Source of the DNA: Thermohalobaculum sediminis
Lineage (GTDB): Bacteria > Pseudomonadota > Alphaproteobacteria > Rhodobacterales > Rhodobacteraceae
Reading direction: 5' to 3'
Assembly: GCF_023487995.1 (NCBI RefSeq)
Contig: NZ_JAMFKN010000008.1
Location: forward strand, 1 to 64,000
Length of the DNA stretch: 64,000 bases
The translations under genes and the position numbers were made by a program. The notes under the pieces were generated by a model. That model was not told the DNA's origin. It did not search any database and saw only the letters and a program-made list of their open reading frames with translations. Shown piece after piece: positions 27,520 to 37,971 of the stretch. The first letter of the stretch is position 1, and every line of letters begins with the position of its first letter.

Positions 27520-29571
27520 CTCCTTCTGGTCGGAGCCGCCTTCGATGCCGACACGCAGACCTCGGACCCGGCAAATGGCGGCGTGGGCGTCCTGGTGATT
27601 ACCAGCGGCGCAGAGGTAACCGCGACCTCGACGCTGGTGGGCGCGACCGGGAGCATTGCCGGCGACGGCACCGTCACGAGCGATGTGGCGCTTGTCGGCG
27701 GGCGGCTCTCGCCCAATGGCGCGCTGGGCATCGTGGGCGGGCTGACGGCAGATGCGGACTCGACGCTCCTGCTCGAGATGACGAGCTTCGCGCCCGGCCA
27801 GTTCGACACGCTGTCGGTGAGCGGTACGGCTGTGATCGCCGCGGCGGCGCTCGATATCGTGTTCCCGGCGGCGCCGACGGCGGCGGGGACGACGGCGACG
27901 CTGGTCTCGGCGGGCGATCTCGAACTCACGAACCTCACGCTCGCGGGGCTGTTCGCCGACGAGGGCGGCGTGCCGCCGATCGGGGCGACCACGCTTGACG
28001 GCGAGGTGCAGGCCTTCCTCGTGGCCGACACCGGCAGCGCGCTCGCCGTCACCGCCCTCGGGCCGGACGGCGCGAACCCGACCGGCCGCGTCGACCTCGG
28101 CGAACTGGTCGCCGAAGGGGTGACGGTGAAAGCGGTCAACGGCACAGGCGTCGGTTCGGGCGGCGGGCTCGACGGCTTCGCCTTCTTCGGCGTGACGGCC
28201 GTGTCGGGCACGGCCGGGGCGGACGCCATCACCCTGCTGACGACCTCGGCAGTGACCATCGAGGGCCGCGGCGGCGACGACCGCCTGCAAGGCGCATCGG
28301 GCAACGACCTGCTCGACGGCGGCGATGGGAACGACAGCCTGATCGGCGGTGTCGGCAAGGACATGCTGCTCGGCGGGGCCGGCGACGACACGCTCGAGGG
28401 CAACAACGGCAAGGACACGCTCGATGGCGGCGATGGAAGCGACCTGCTGCAGGGCGGCCTCGGCAACGACCGGCTGCTCGGCGGCTCGGGCGCCGACACG
28501 CTCGAGGGCAGCGATGGAAACGACCGGCTCGAGGGGCAGGCGGACGACGACCTCCTCGACGGCGGCATTGGCGCCGACATCCTGCTGGGCGGCTTCGGCA
28601 ACGACACGCTGCTGGGCGGCGACGGCAACGACCGCCTGATCGGCGCCGGTGGCAACGACACGCTGTTCGGGGACGACGGCGACGACACGCTGACCGGGAA
28701 CAACGGCACCGACCACCTCGAGGGCGGCGCCGGCAATGACCGGCTGATCGGCGACCTCGGCAACGACACGCTGCTGGGCGGCGACGGCGACGATCGGCTC
28801 GACGGCGAGGAGGACAACGACCTGATGGATGGCGGCGCCGGCGCCGACCTCCTGATTGGCGGGTTCGGCAACGACACGCTGTCGGGCGGGGACGACGACG
28901 ACCACCTGATCGCGGGCGGCGGCAATGACACGCTGTTCGGCGATGCTGGCAACGACACCCTGGAAGGCAACAACGGCAGCGACTTCCTCGATGGTGGCGA
29001 CGGCGACGACGTGCTGCTCGGAGGCCTGGGCAACGACCGGCTGCTGGGTGGCACGGGGGCCGACACGCTCGACGGAAGCGACGGCAATGACCGGCTGGAG
29101 GGCGAGGCCGACGACGATGCCCTGTCGGGCGGAGCGGGTGACGACGTCCTGCTCGGCGGCTTCGGCAACGACACGCTCCACGGAGGCGGCGACGACGACT
29201 TGCTCGTAGGTGCGGGGGACGACGACGCGCTGTTCGGCGACGGCGGCAACGACGTGCTCGAGGGCAACAACGGGAGCGACCTTCTGGTCGGCGGCGAGGG
29301 TGACGACCTGCTGGCCGGCGGGCTCGCGGCCGACATCTTCGCCTTCGTCTCGGACGCCGACGGGGCGGATACGATCCTCGACTTCGAGGACGGGCTCGAC
29401 CTGATCCAGTTCGACGGCATCACCGGCGTCGCGGGGTTCGACGACCTCGTCATCACCAGCGCGGGCGCCGACAGCCTGATCACTGCGGGCAGCGTGACGG
29501 TGCTGGTCGCGGGCGTCGCCACGGGCGATCTCACCGCCGACGATTTCATCTTTGGGCCACTCGTCACCTGA
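27520..29571 (+). pseudogene. RTX-type secreted repeat protein, C-terminal part
   Basis: The frame is the same as the upstream fragment. It starts [13 protein letters not shown], includes [25 protein letters not shown] (passenger-end pattern), then from about 28,255 to 29,330 a long run of calcium-binding nonapeptides G-G-x-G-N-D-x-L. The last 70 residues ([22 protein letters not shown] ... [10 protein letters not shown]) are the aspartate-rich, weakly hydrophobic tail used as a type I secretion signal. No start with a ribosome site exists after the IS3 remnant (GTG 27583 is the first candidate), so it is probably not made. No type I exporter genes are in the window. Confidence 0.7.
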
Positions 29572-29601
29572 CGCAGCAACCTGCGACTATACCGGCACGC
29601 A

Positions 29602-29634
29602 GGGCCCCGGCGCACCCCGCGCCGGGGCCCTCTT
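29602..29634 (+). terminator. Strong intrinsic terminator after RTX gene
   Basis: A perfect 12-bp stem GGGCCCCGGCGC / GCGCCGGGGCCC with loop ACCCC, followed by TCTT, 30 bp after the RTX stop. Confidence 0.75.
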
Positions 29635-29761
29635 CACGCCTCCCGCGAGACCATGGCGAAGACGGCATCGCCCTTGTATAGTCGGCCCCATGGCAGTGCC
29701 GAAATCCATGCGAGGCCGGACCGAACCATGACGTGGCGCCTGCGATCGGGGCGGTGACGGG

Positions 29762-30868
29762 ATGCTGGTGGTCAGCTACAGCCCGCTTCTCGTGACCGCG
29801 GCGGCGCTGATTGCGCTGATGGCCGCATTCACCGGGCTGAGCCTCACCAACGGTCTGTCGCGCCTGCCCGCGGCCCAGCGCAAGCCGATGATCGTCAAGG
29901 CCGCCATCGTGCTGGGCGGCGGCGTGTGGTCCACGCATTTCGTGGCGATGCTGGCGCTCGACCTGCCGGTCGAGGTGTTCTACGACCCCGTGCTAACGCT
30001 GGCCTCGGCGCTGATCGCCATCCTGATGGCGGGGGCCGCATTGCTTCTGCTGCATTTCGGGCCGCGCTCGGACCGGCGCATCGCGGTGGCGGGGGCGGTG
30101 ATGGGCCTCGGCGTCGTCGCGATGCACTACACCGGCATGTACGGGATGCGCGGCTGCACGCCCCTTTTCGGCACCACCGGCTACGCGGTCTCGACGACGC
30201 TCGCGATCCTCATCAGCTTCGGCGCGCTGAAGGCGGCTTACGGCGAGCGCACGCTGAGGGGCATCGTCGCGGGGGCGGTGATCTATGCGCTCGCGATCCT
30301 CGCGATGCACTTCTCGGCGATGTACTGGACCGGCTTCGTCGCGGTCGAGGCCCTGCGCGTCTCGGCCCCCATGGTGTCGAACCACGTGCTCGCGATGCTG
30401 GTGGTGTTCGCGGCGTTCCTGATCTGTGGCGCCTTCCTTCTGACGACCGCGACACTGAGCGAGCTTGCCGCAGGCCCCGCCCGCGCGACCGAGCCCTCGC
30501 CCGAACCCTTGCCGGCGCGCCCCGCCCCGCGCCCGACCACCCGGCTGCCTTACGAGCGCGACGGACGCACCTTCTTCACGCCGCTCGCCGAGGTGATCGC
30601 CATTCAGGCCGAGGGGCGCTACACGCGGCTTCTGCGCGCGGGCGACGCGCTGTTCTGCCCGCTGCCGATCAACCGGCTGGCGGAGGATCTGGAAGGCCAG
30701 GGCTTCATCCGCACGCATCGCAGCTATCTGGTGAACCTCGCGCATGTGCGCGGGTTCGAACGGCGCAAGGATCAGGGCGCCTGCCTCTTCGACCCGCAGA
30801 TCAGGGTTGCGCCTGTGCCGGTCAGCCGGGCCAACCTGCCGGTCACGATGAAGGCCATTGGCGTCTGA
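29762..30868 (+). CDS. coxC: MHYT-LytTR membrane regulator CoxC
   Basis: A 368-residue protein. Residues 1-240 form six or seven helices with MHYT-type motifs: WSTHFVAM, MHYTGMYGM and MHFSAMYWT, thought to bind copper and sense a diatomic gas or redox signal. Residues about 265-368 are a LytTR DNA-binding domain (IAIQAEGRYTRL, FIRTHRSYLVNLAHV). This domain pair is that of CoxC and CoxH in CO dehydrogenase clusters, and the gene directly precedes coxMSL in the coxC-M-S-L-D-E-F order. It probably controls the cox operon; a direct repeat at 30,877-30,906 is a candidate target. Confidence 0.85.
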   Translation: MLVVSYSPLLVTAAALIALMAAFTGLSLTNGLSRLPAAQRKPMIVKAAIVLGGGVWSTHFVAMLALDLPVEVFYDPVLTLASALIAILMAGAALLLLHFGPRSDRRIAVAGAVMGLGVVAMHYTGMYGMRGCTPLFGTTGYAVSTTLAILISFGALKAAYGERTLRGIVAGAVIYALAILAMHFSAMYWTGFVAVEALRVSAPMVSNHVLAMLVVFAAFLICGAFLLTTATLSELAAGPARATEPSPEPLPARPAPRPTTRLPYERDGRTFFTPLAEVIAIQAEGRYTRLLRAGDALFCPLPINRLAEDLEGQGFIRTHRSYLVNLAHVRGFERRKDQGACLFDPQIRVAPVPVSRANLPVTMKAIGV

Positions 30869-30876
30869 AATCGCCG

Positions 30877-30906
30877 TTCGTGCGGCTGAGGCGCATTTCG
30901 TGCGGC
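30877..30906 (+). promoter_or_regulatory. Candidate LytTR operator upstream of coxM
   Basis: TTCGTGCGGC occurs twice, at 30,877-30,886 and 30,897-30,906, with starts 20 bp apart (about two helical turns). LytTR proteins usually bind such spaced direct repeats upstream of the -35 box. The pair ends 26 bp before the proposed -35. The link to CoxC is inferred from position. Confidence 0.5.
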
Positions 30907-30932
30907 GCCGGCGCAGGTAACGCCACTGCGAA

Positions 30933-30960
30933 TTGCCTTCGCGCGGCCCGACACTATCGA
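30933..30960 (+). promoter_or_regulatory. Candidate sigma-70 promoter of coxMSL
   Basis: TTGCCT (30,933-30,938), 16 bp, then TATCGA (30,955-30,960). This is a moderate match to a housekeeping promoter, about 57 bp before the coxM start. Confidence 0.4.
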
Positions 30961-31016
30961 CTCGACCCATAACGAGAACGGCGCCGTCAGCGCCGGCACC
31001 AACGGAGGAGACGACC

Positions 31017-31847
31017 TTGATACCGGGAGCCTTCGACTATCACCGCCCCACGACGCTGGCCGAGGCCACCGGCCTTCTGGCCGAGCATGGCGACGCCGCC
31101 CGCGTGCTGGCCGGCGGCCACAGCCTGATCCCGATGATGAAGCTGCGCATGGCAGCGCCCGAGCATCTCATCGACCTCGCCGCCATCGAGGCGCTGCGCG
31201 GCATCGCGCTTGGCACCGAGATCCGCATCGGCGCGATGGTCACACAGGCCGAGCTGATCGCGCATGAGGGGCTCGCGGCCGCCTGCCCCATCCTGCGCGA
31301 GGCGGCGCTGCAGATCGCCGACCCGCAGGTGCGCTATGTCGGCACCGTGGGCGGCAATGTCGCCAATGGCGATCCCGGCAACGATATGCCGGGGCTGATG
31401 CAGTGCCTTGGCGCGCGCTATGCCCTGACGGGTCCCGATGGCTCGCGCGAGGTGGCGGCACGCGACTTCTACCACTCGGCCTATGTCACCGAGCGGGCCG
31501 AGGACGAGATCCTGACCGCGATCCTCATCCCCCACCCCGCCCCCGGCACCGGCTACGCCTACGAGAAGCAGAAGCGCAAGATCGGCGACTACGCGACGGC
31601 CGCGGCGGCCGTGATGGTGGGCAGGAGCGCGGCGTCCATCGCCATGACCAACCTCGCCGACCGGCCCATCTGGTCGCAGGCCGCGGGCGCCGCGCTGGCA
31701 TCCGGCGATGTTGCCGGCGCGGTGGCGGCGGCGTTGTCCGAGATCGACCCGTCCGACGACAACCGGGGCCCCGCCGAGTTCAAGCGCCATGTCGCCGGCG
31801 TGATCCTCAAGCGGGCCATCGAACGCGCCCGCGCGCGTGCAGCCTGA
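31017..31847 (+). CDS. coxM: CO dehydrogenase medium (FAD) subunit CoxM
   Basis: A 276-residue flavoprotein subunit of the molybdenum-copper CO dehydrogenase. It starts (M)[16 protein letters not shown] and has the FAD pyrophosphate-binding motifs [11 protein letters not shown] (about 32-42) and [14 protein letters not shown] (about 111-124), both typical of CoxM. It passes electrons from the 2Fe-2S clusters of CoxS to the quinone pool. The start is TTG at 31017, set by GGAGG 8 bp upstream and by family alignment; the frame is open to 30933. coxS follows after 11 bp. Confidence 0.95.
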   Translation: MIPGAFDYHRPTTLAEATGLLAEHGDAARVLAGGHSLIPMMKLRMAAPEHLIDLAAIEALRGIALGTEIRIGAMVTQAELIAHEGLAAACPILREAALQIADPQVRYVGTVGGNVANGDPGNDMPGLMQCLGARYALTGPDGSREVAARDFYHSAYVTERAEDEILTAILIPHPAPGTGYAYEKQKRKIGDYATAAAAVMVGRSAASIAMTNLADRPIWSQAAGAALASGDVAGAVAAALSEIDPSDDNRGPAEFKRHVAGVILKRAIERARARAA

Positions 31848-31858
31848 GGGAGGGTGGA

Positions 31859-32349
31859 ATGGCAAAGACGCACATCAAGATGACCGTCAACGGCCAGCCG
31901 GTCGAGGCGCTGGCCGAGCCGCGGACCCTGCTGATCCACTTCCTGCGCGAGGAACTGGGCATCACCGGCCCCCATATCGGCTGCGAGACGTCGCATTGCG
32001 GCGCCTGCACGGTCGATCTCGACGGCCGCTCGGTCAAGTCCTGCACCCTGTTCGTGGGCCAGGCGCAAGGCGCGCAGATCACCACGGTCGAGGGGCTGGT
32101 GAACCCCGACGGCTCGCTCGGCGTGCTGCAGGAGATGTTCCGCGAGCACCACGGCCTGCAATGCGGCTTCTGCACCCCGGGCATGATCACCCGCGCGCAT
32201 CGCCTGTTGCAGGAGAATCCCGCGCCGTCCGAGGAGGACGTCCGCTTCGGCATGTCCGGCAATCTCTGCCGCTGCACGGGCTACCAGAACATCGTCAAGG
32301 CAATCATGGCCGCAGCGGCCGTGCTGCGCGGCGAGAAGGAGGCCGCGGA

Positions 32350-32353
<4 letters not shown>
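31859..32353 (+). CDS. coxS: CO dehydrogenase small (2Fe-2S) subunit CoxS
   Basis: A 164-residue iron-sulfur subunit. The N-terminal plant-ferredoxin-type cluster is held by C42, C47, C50 and C62. The second, four-helix-bundle cluster is held by C102, C105, C137 and C139 ([17 protein letters not shown]). It moves electrons from the Mo-Cu site in CoxL to FAD in CoxM. GGGAGGG precedes the ATG. The stop overlaps the coxL start (ATGA), so the two are translationally coupled. Confidence 0.97.
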
Positions 32354-34770
<2,417 letters not shown>

Positions 34771-34802
34771 TAGCGGGGCGCAGGCGCGGCGCCTCCCCGC
34801 TG

Positions 34803-34928
34803 CCCCGGCCCTCGAGCCGGGGCGCTCCCGGACCGCGCCTGCCGTTCCGACGAGGCCCCGGGTCAATCCCGGGGCAGCGGCGGGCGGAGCGCCGGGCAAC
34901 CTCGCTGCCCCGGCCTCCGAGCCGGGGC
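34803..34928 (+). repeat. Three GCCCCGG palindromes between coxL and coxD
   Basis: Hairpins at 34,803-34,822 (CCCCGGC/GCCGGGG), 34,855-34,875 (GCCCCGGG/CCCGGGGC) and 34,907-34,928 (GCCCCGGC/GCCGGGGC), spaced about 52 bp. The same stem occurs at 37,859-37,917. These look like REP-type elements and may tune mRNA levels between coxMSL and coxDEF. Confidence 0.65.
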
Positions 34929-34956
34929 CTCGCTGCACGACCCGAGGCGCCGAGCG

Positions 34957-35814
34957 ATGACCTACCGCGACCTCCAGCACCGCCTTGCGCAGACCGGCTA
35001 CGTCGCCGACGACGCCCTCGCCATGGCGCTGCATCTCGCCCTCGCGCTCGGCCGACCGCTGCTGGTGGAAGGGCCCGCCGGCGTCGGCAAGACCGAGATC
35101 GCTAAGGCGCTGGCGGCGGTGAGGGGCGCCCGCCTCATCCGGCTGCAATGCTACGAGGGGCTCGACGCCTCGGCCGCGATCTACGAATGGAACTACCAGC
35201 GCCAACTCCTCGCCATCCGCGCCGCCGAGGGGGTGGGCGAGGATGCGCTGTTCACCGAGAAATACCTGCTCAAGCGCCCGCTCCTCGAGGCGATCACGCA
35301 GGACAAGCCACCCGTCCTCCTGATCGACGAGATCGACCGTGCAGACGAGGAATTCGAGGCCTACCTGCTGGAAATCCTGTCGGACTTCCAGATCACCGTG
35401 CCCGAGCTTGGCACCATCGCGGCCACCTCGCGCCCGATGGTGATCCTCACCGCGAACGGCACCCGCGACCTCTCGGACGCGCTGAGGCGGCGCTGCCTCT
35501 ATGTCCATGTCTCCTACCCCTCGCCCGAGGCCGAGCTTGCGATCCTCGCGCGCCGCGCGCCGGGGATCGAGGCGCGCCTCGCCCGTCAGATCGTCGGCGT
35601 CGTGCAGGCGCTGCGCCGCGAGGAGCTCGAGAAAAAACCGGGCGTGGCCGAGATGCTGGACTGGGCCGCGGCGCTATCCGGGCTTGGCGTCAACGACCTC
35701 GCGGACGACCCGGCGGCAGTGCAGGCGAGCCTCGTGTGCCTGCTGAAGACCGCGGCCGACCGCGACGCCGTGCCGCCCGAGGTGCTGGCGCGCCTGGTCG
35801 GGCGGGCCGCGTGA
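34957..35814 (+). CDS. coxD: MoxR-type AAA+ ATPase CoxD
   Basis: A 285-residue AAA+ chaperone. Walker A GPAGVGKTE (residues 39-47), Walker B LLIDEIDRADEEFEAYLLE, and sensor 1 ILTANGTRDLSDALRRRCLY. In carboxydotrophs CoxD is needed for sulfuration and metal insertion at the Mo-Cu centre of CoxL. It overlaps coxE by one base (TGATG), as usual for MoxR-VWA partner pairs. Confidence 0.93.
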   Translation: MTYRDLQHRLAQTGYVADDALAMALHLALALGRPLLVEGPAGVGKTEIAKALAAVRGARLIRLQCYEGLDASAAIYEWNYQRQLLAIRAAEGVGEDALFTEKYLLKRPLLEAITQDKPPVLLIDEIDRADEEFEAYLLEILSDFQITVPELGTIAATSRPMVILTANGTRDLSDALRRRCLYVHVSYPSPEAELAILARRAPGIEARLARQIVGVVQALRREELEKKPGVAEMLDWAAALSGLGVNDLADDPAAVQASLVCLLKTAADRDAVPPEVLARLVGRAA

Positions 35815-36989
35815 TGCGCCCCACGCGCTTTCCCGCCCGCGCCACGGGCCCGGCCGAGCGGGTCGCGGGCTTCATCGCGCATCTGCGGCTCAACGGGCTC
35901 GGCGCGGGCCCCGCCGAGACCGCGGGCGCGCTGGCGGCGCTCGGCCATGTCGACCCGCTCGACGCGGGCGAAGTGCGGCTTGCGCTCCGCGCGGCGCTTG
36001 CCCGCGATGCCGAGAGCTGGGAGCGCTTCGACGACCTCTTCGACGCGTGGTGGTTCAACGCGGGCCGCATTAGTCCGGCCGAGCCGCGGGCGAACGCGCG
36101 GACCACCCCCGCGCGCCCGGCGCTGTGGCGCGTGCATCTGGGCGAGGACGGCACCGCCCCCGCGCCGGAGGGCAGCGCCGCCCCCGGCGAGGGCGAGGCC
36201 GAGGGCACCGAGGGCCGCCTGATCGCCACCCGCACCGCCTCGCTCGCGCAGCGCGACCTGCGCGAGCTGATGGACCCCGAGACGCTGGCGGCGGCCGAGC
36301 GCGTCGCCGGCGACCTCGCTCGGGCGCTCAGGGACCGCCGCTCGCGCCGCCGTCGCGCGGCAAACCGGGGCGCGGCGCTCGACCTCCGGCGCATCCTGCG
36401 GCGCAGCCTCGCGCGCGGGGGCGAGCCGCTCGACCTCGCCCGCCGACGCAGGCCCGACCGCCCGGTGCGGATCGTCGCGCTCTGCGACGTCTCGGGTTCG
36501 ATGGCCACACATGCGCGCATTTTCCTCGCCTTCCTCAAGGGGCTGACCGACGCCGACACCACGGCCGACGCCTACCTGTTCCACACTCGGCTGATGCGCG
36601 TGACGCCGGCCCTGCGCGACCGCGACCCGCTGCGCGCGGCGGCGCGGCTCTCGCTGATGGCCGAGGGCTTCGGCGGCGGCACCGACATCGCGGGCGCGGT
36701 CGCGGCCTTCAACGACGGCTACGCCGCTCGCGCCGTGACCCGGCGGACGGTGGTGCTGATCCTGTCGGACGGCTACTGCACCGCGCCGCCGCAGGCGTTG
36801 TCGGACGCGCTCGCCCGCCTGCGCCGCCGGGCGGGCCGGATCGTCTGGCTCAACCCGCTGGCGGGCTGGGACCGGCACGCCCCCGTCGCGCGCGGCATGG
36901 CGGCGGCGCGGCCGCATCTCCACGCGCTTCTGCCCGCCGACAGCATCGCGGCGCTCGCGGCGCTGGAACCCGAATTCGCGAAGCTCTGA
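35814..36989 (+). CDS. coxE: VWA-domain protein CoxE
   Basis: A 391-residue partner of the CoxD ATPase. An Arg/Ala-rich N-terminal half is followed by a von Willebrand A domain with the metal-ion site D225-V-S-G-S-M and later GGGTDIAGA and ILSDGYCT. It is implicated in assembly of the CoxL active site. The start is the ATG overlapping the coxD stop; the longer open frame upstream is coxD read out of phase. Confidence 0.92.
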   Translation: MRPTRFPARATGPAERVAGFIAHLRLNGLGAGPAETAGALAALGHVDPLDAGEVRLALRAALARDAESWERFDDLFDAWWFNAGRISPAEPRANARTTPARPALWRVHLGEDGTAPAPEGSAAPGEGEAEGTEGRLIATRTASLAQRDLRELMDPETLAAAERVAGDLARALRDRRSRRRRAANRGAALDLRRILRRSLARGGEPLDLARRRRPDRPVRIVALCDVSGSMATHARIFLAFLKGLTDADTTADAYLFHTRLMRVTPALRDRDPLRAAARLSLMAEGFGGGTDIAGAVAAFNDGYAARAVTRRTVVLILSDGYCTAPPQALSDALARLRRRAGRIVWLNPLAGWDRHAPVARGMAAARPHLHALLPADSIAALAALEPEFAKL

Positions 36990-37001
36990 AAGGGCCCCGC
37001 C

Positions 37002-37808
37002 ATGTCCGGCTTCGACATCTTCGACACCATCGAACGGCTGCGCCGCACCGGGCGGCCGTTCTGCCTCGCGACCGTGGTGCGCACGGCGGACGTGACCTCG
37101 GCGAAGGCGGGCGCGAAGGCCGCGGTGACGGAAGGCGGCGAGGTCCTCGGCCATCTCGGCGGCGGCTGCGTGCAGCGCGCGGTGCGGAGTGCGGCGGCCG
37201 AGGCGCTGGCGAGCGGCCAGACCCGGCTGATCCGGGTGAAACCTGCCGAAAAGGTGGTCACGATGACCGACGCGGACGGCGTGCAGCTCTACCGCAGCGG
37301 CTGCCCCTCGGGCGGCACGGCCGACATCCTGATCGAGCCCTACAGCCTGCCGCCGCAGCTCGTGATCTTCGGCGCGAGCCCCATCGCGCGGGCGATCACC
37401 GCGCATGGCCTGCTGATGGGCTACCGCGTGGCCGTGACCGGGGCCGAGGCGACGGATGGCGCGCGCGCAGTCGCGCCCGAGGACCTCGCGCGGCTGGACG
37501 AGGGCGATTTCGTCGTCGTCGCCTCGCAGGGTCAGGGCGATCTCGCGGCACTGCGGGCGGCACTCGCGTCGCCCGCCCGCCATGTCGCGATGGTGGCAAG
37601 CCGCGTCAAGGCGGCGGCGCTGACCGAGCGCCTCGCGGCGGAAGGAATGTCGGCGGACCGGATCGCGCGGCTGAAGTCGCCTGCGGGGCTCGACCTCGGC
37701 GGCATCGATCCGCACGAGATCGCCGTCTCGGTGATCGCCGAGATCGTGCGCTGGCGCAACGCCGCGGGACGTGGCGAGGTCGGCGAGGTATCAGGCCCCG
37801 GCGCCTGA
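37002..37808 (+). CDS. coxF: XdhC/CoxI-family maturation protein CoxF
   Basis: A 268-residue protein of the XdhC/CoxF group, which handle molybdenum cofactor for insertion and protection of the sulfurated form. The N-terminal XdhC half has TVVRTADVTSAKAGAKAAV and GHLGGGCVQ. The C-terminal Rossmann half has LVIFGASPIARA. It starts 12 bp after coxE and is the last cox gene here. coxG, coxH, coxI and coxK are not seen. Confidence 0.9.
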   Translation: MSGFDIFDTIERLRRTGRPFCLATVVRTADVTSAKAGAKAAVTEGGEVLGHLGGGCVQRAVRSAAAEALASGQTRLIRVKPAEKVVTMTDADGVQLYRSGCPSGGTADILIEPYSLPPQLVIFGASPIARAITAHGLLMGYRVAVTGAEATDGARAVAPEDLARLDEGDFVVVASQGQGDLAALRAALASPARHVAMVASRVKAAALTERLAAEGMSADRIARLKSPAGLDLGGIDPHEIAVSVIAEIVRWRNAAGRGEVGEVSGPGA

Positions 37809-37858
37809 GACGACTTTTCCTCGAGTCCGGCCGATGCCGTCATGACTATGCTGTTCTC

Positions 37859-37917
37859 GCCCCGGGGCCTCACGTCGTCGGCGGCGCGGTGCGAGGCCCC
37901 GGCGCGGAGGCCGGGGC
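37859..37917 (+). repeat. GCCCCGG palindromes between convergent cox and nir operons
   Basis: GCCCCGGGGC at 37,859-37,868 and GCCCCGGC/GCCGGGGC at 37,896-37,917, with the same stem as the coxL-coxD elements. Placed between coxF and the 3' end of the reverse-strand ATPase gene, they may act as a two-way terminator. Confidence 0.6.
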
Positions 37918-37971
37918 GGCGGAAGTCCCCATGATCGGTTCCGGTCGATGCAAGCCGGTATCAGCCGCCCA

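Noticed and set aside
28255-29330. Regular DNA repeats resembling an array
   Set aside because: The 27-bp period encodes RTX nonapeptides in frame. There are no constant repeats with unique spacers, so it is not CRISPR.
27489-29615. Antisense ORFs of 708 and 554 residues over the RTX repeats
   Set aside because: They mirror the GC-rich nonapeptide repeats of the forward gene and consist of low-complexity Pro/Ser or Val/Ala stretches.
35586-37715. 709-residue antisense ORF over coxEF
   Set aside because: It is an Arg/Ala-rich shadow of coxE and coxF, which have clear VWA and XdhC motifs.
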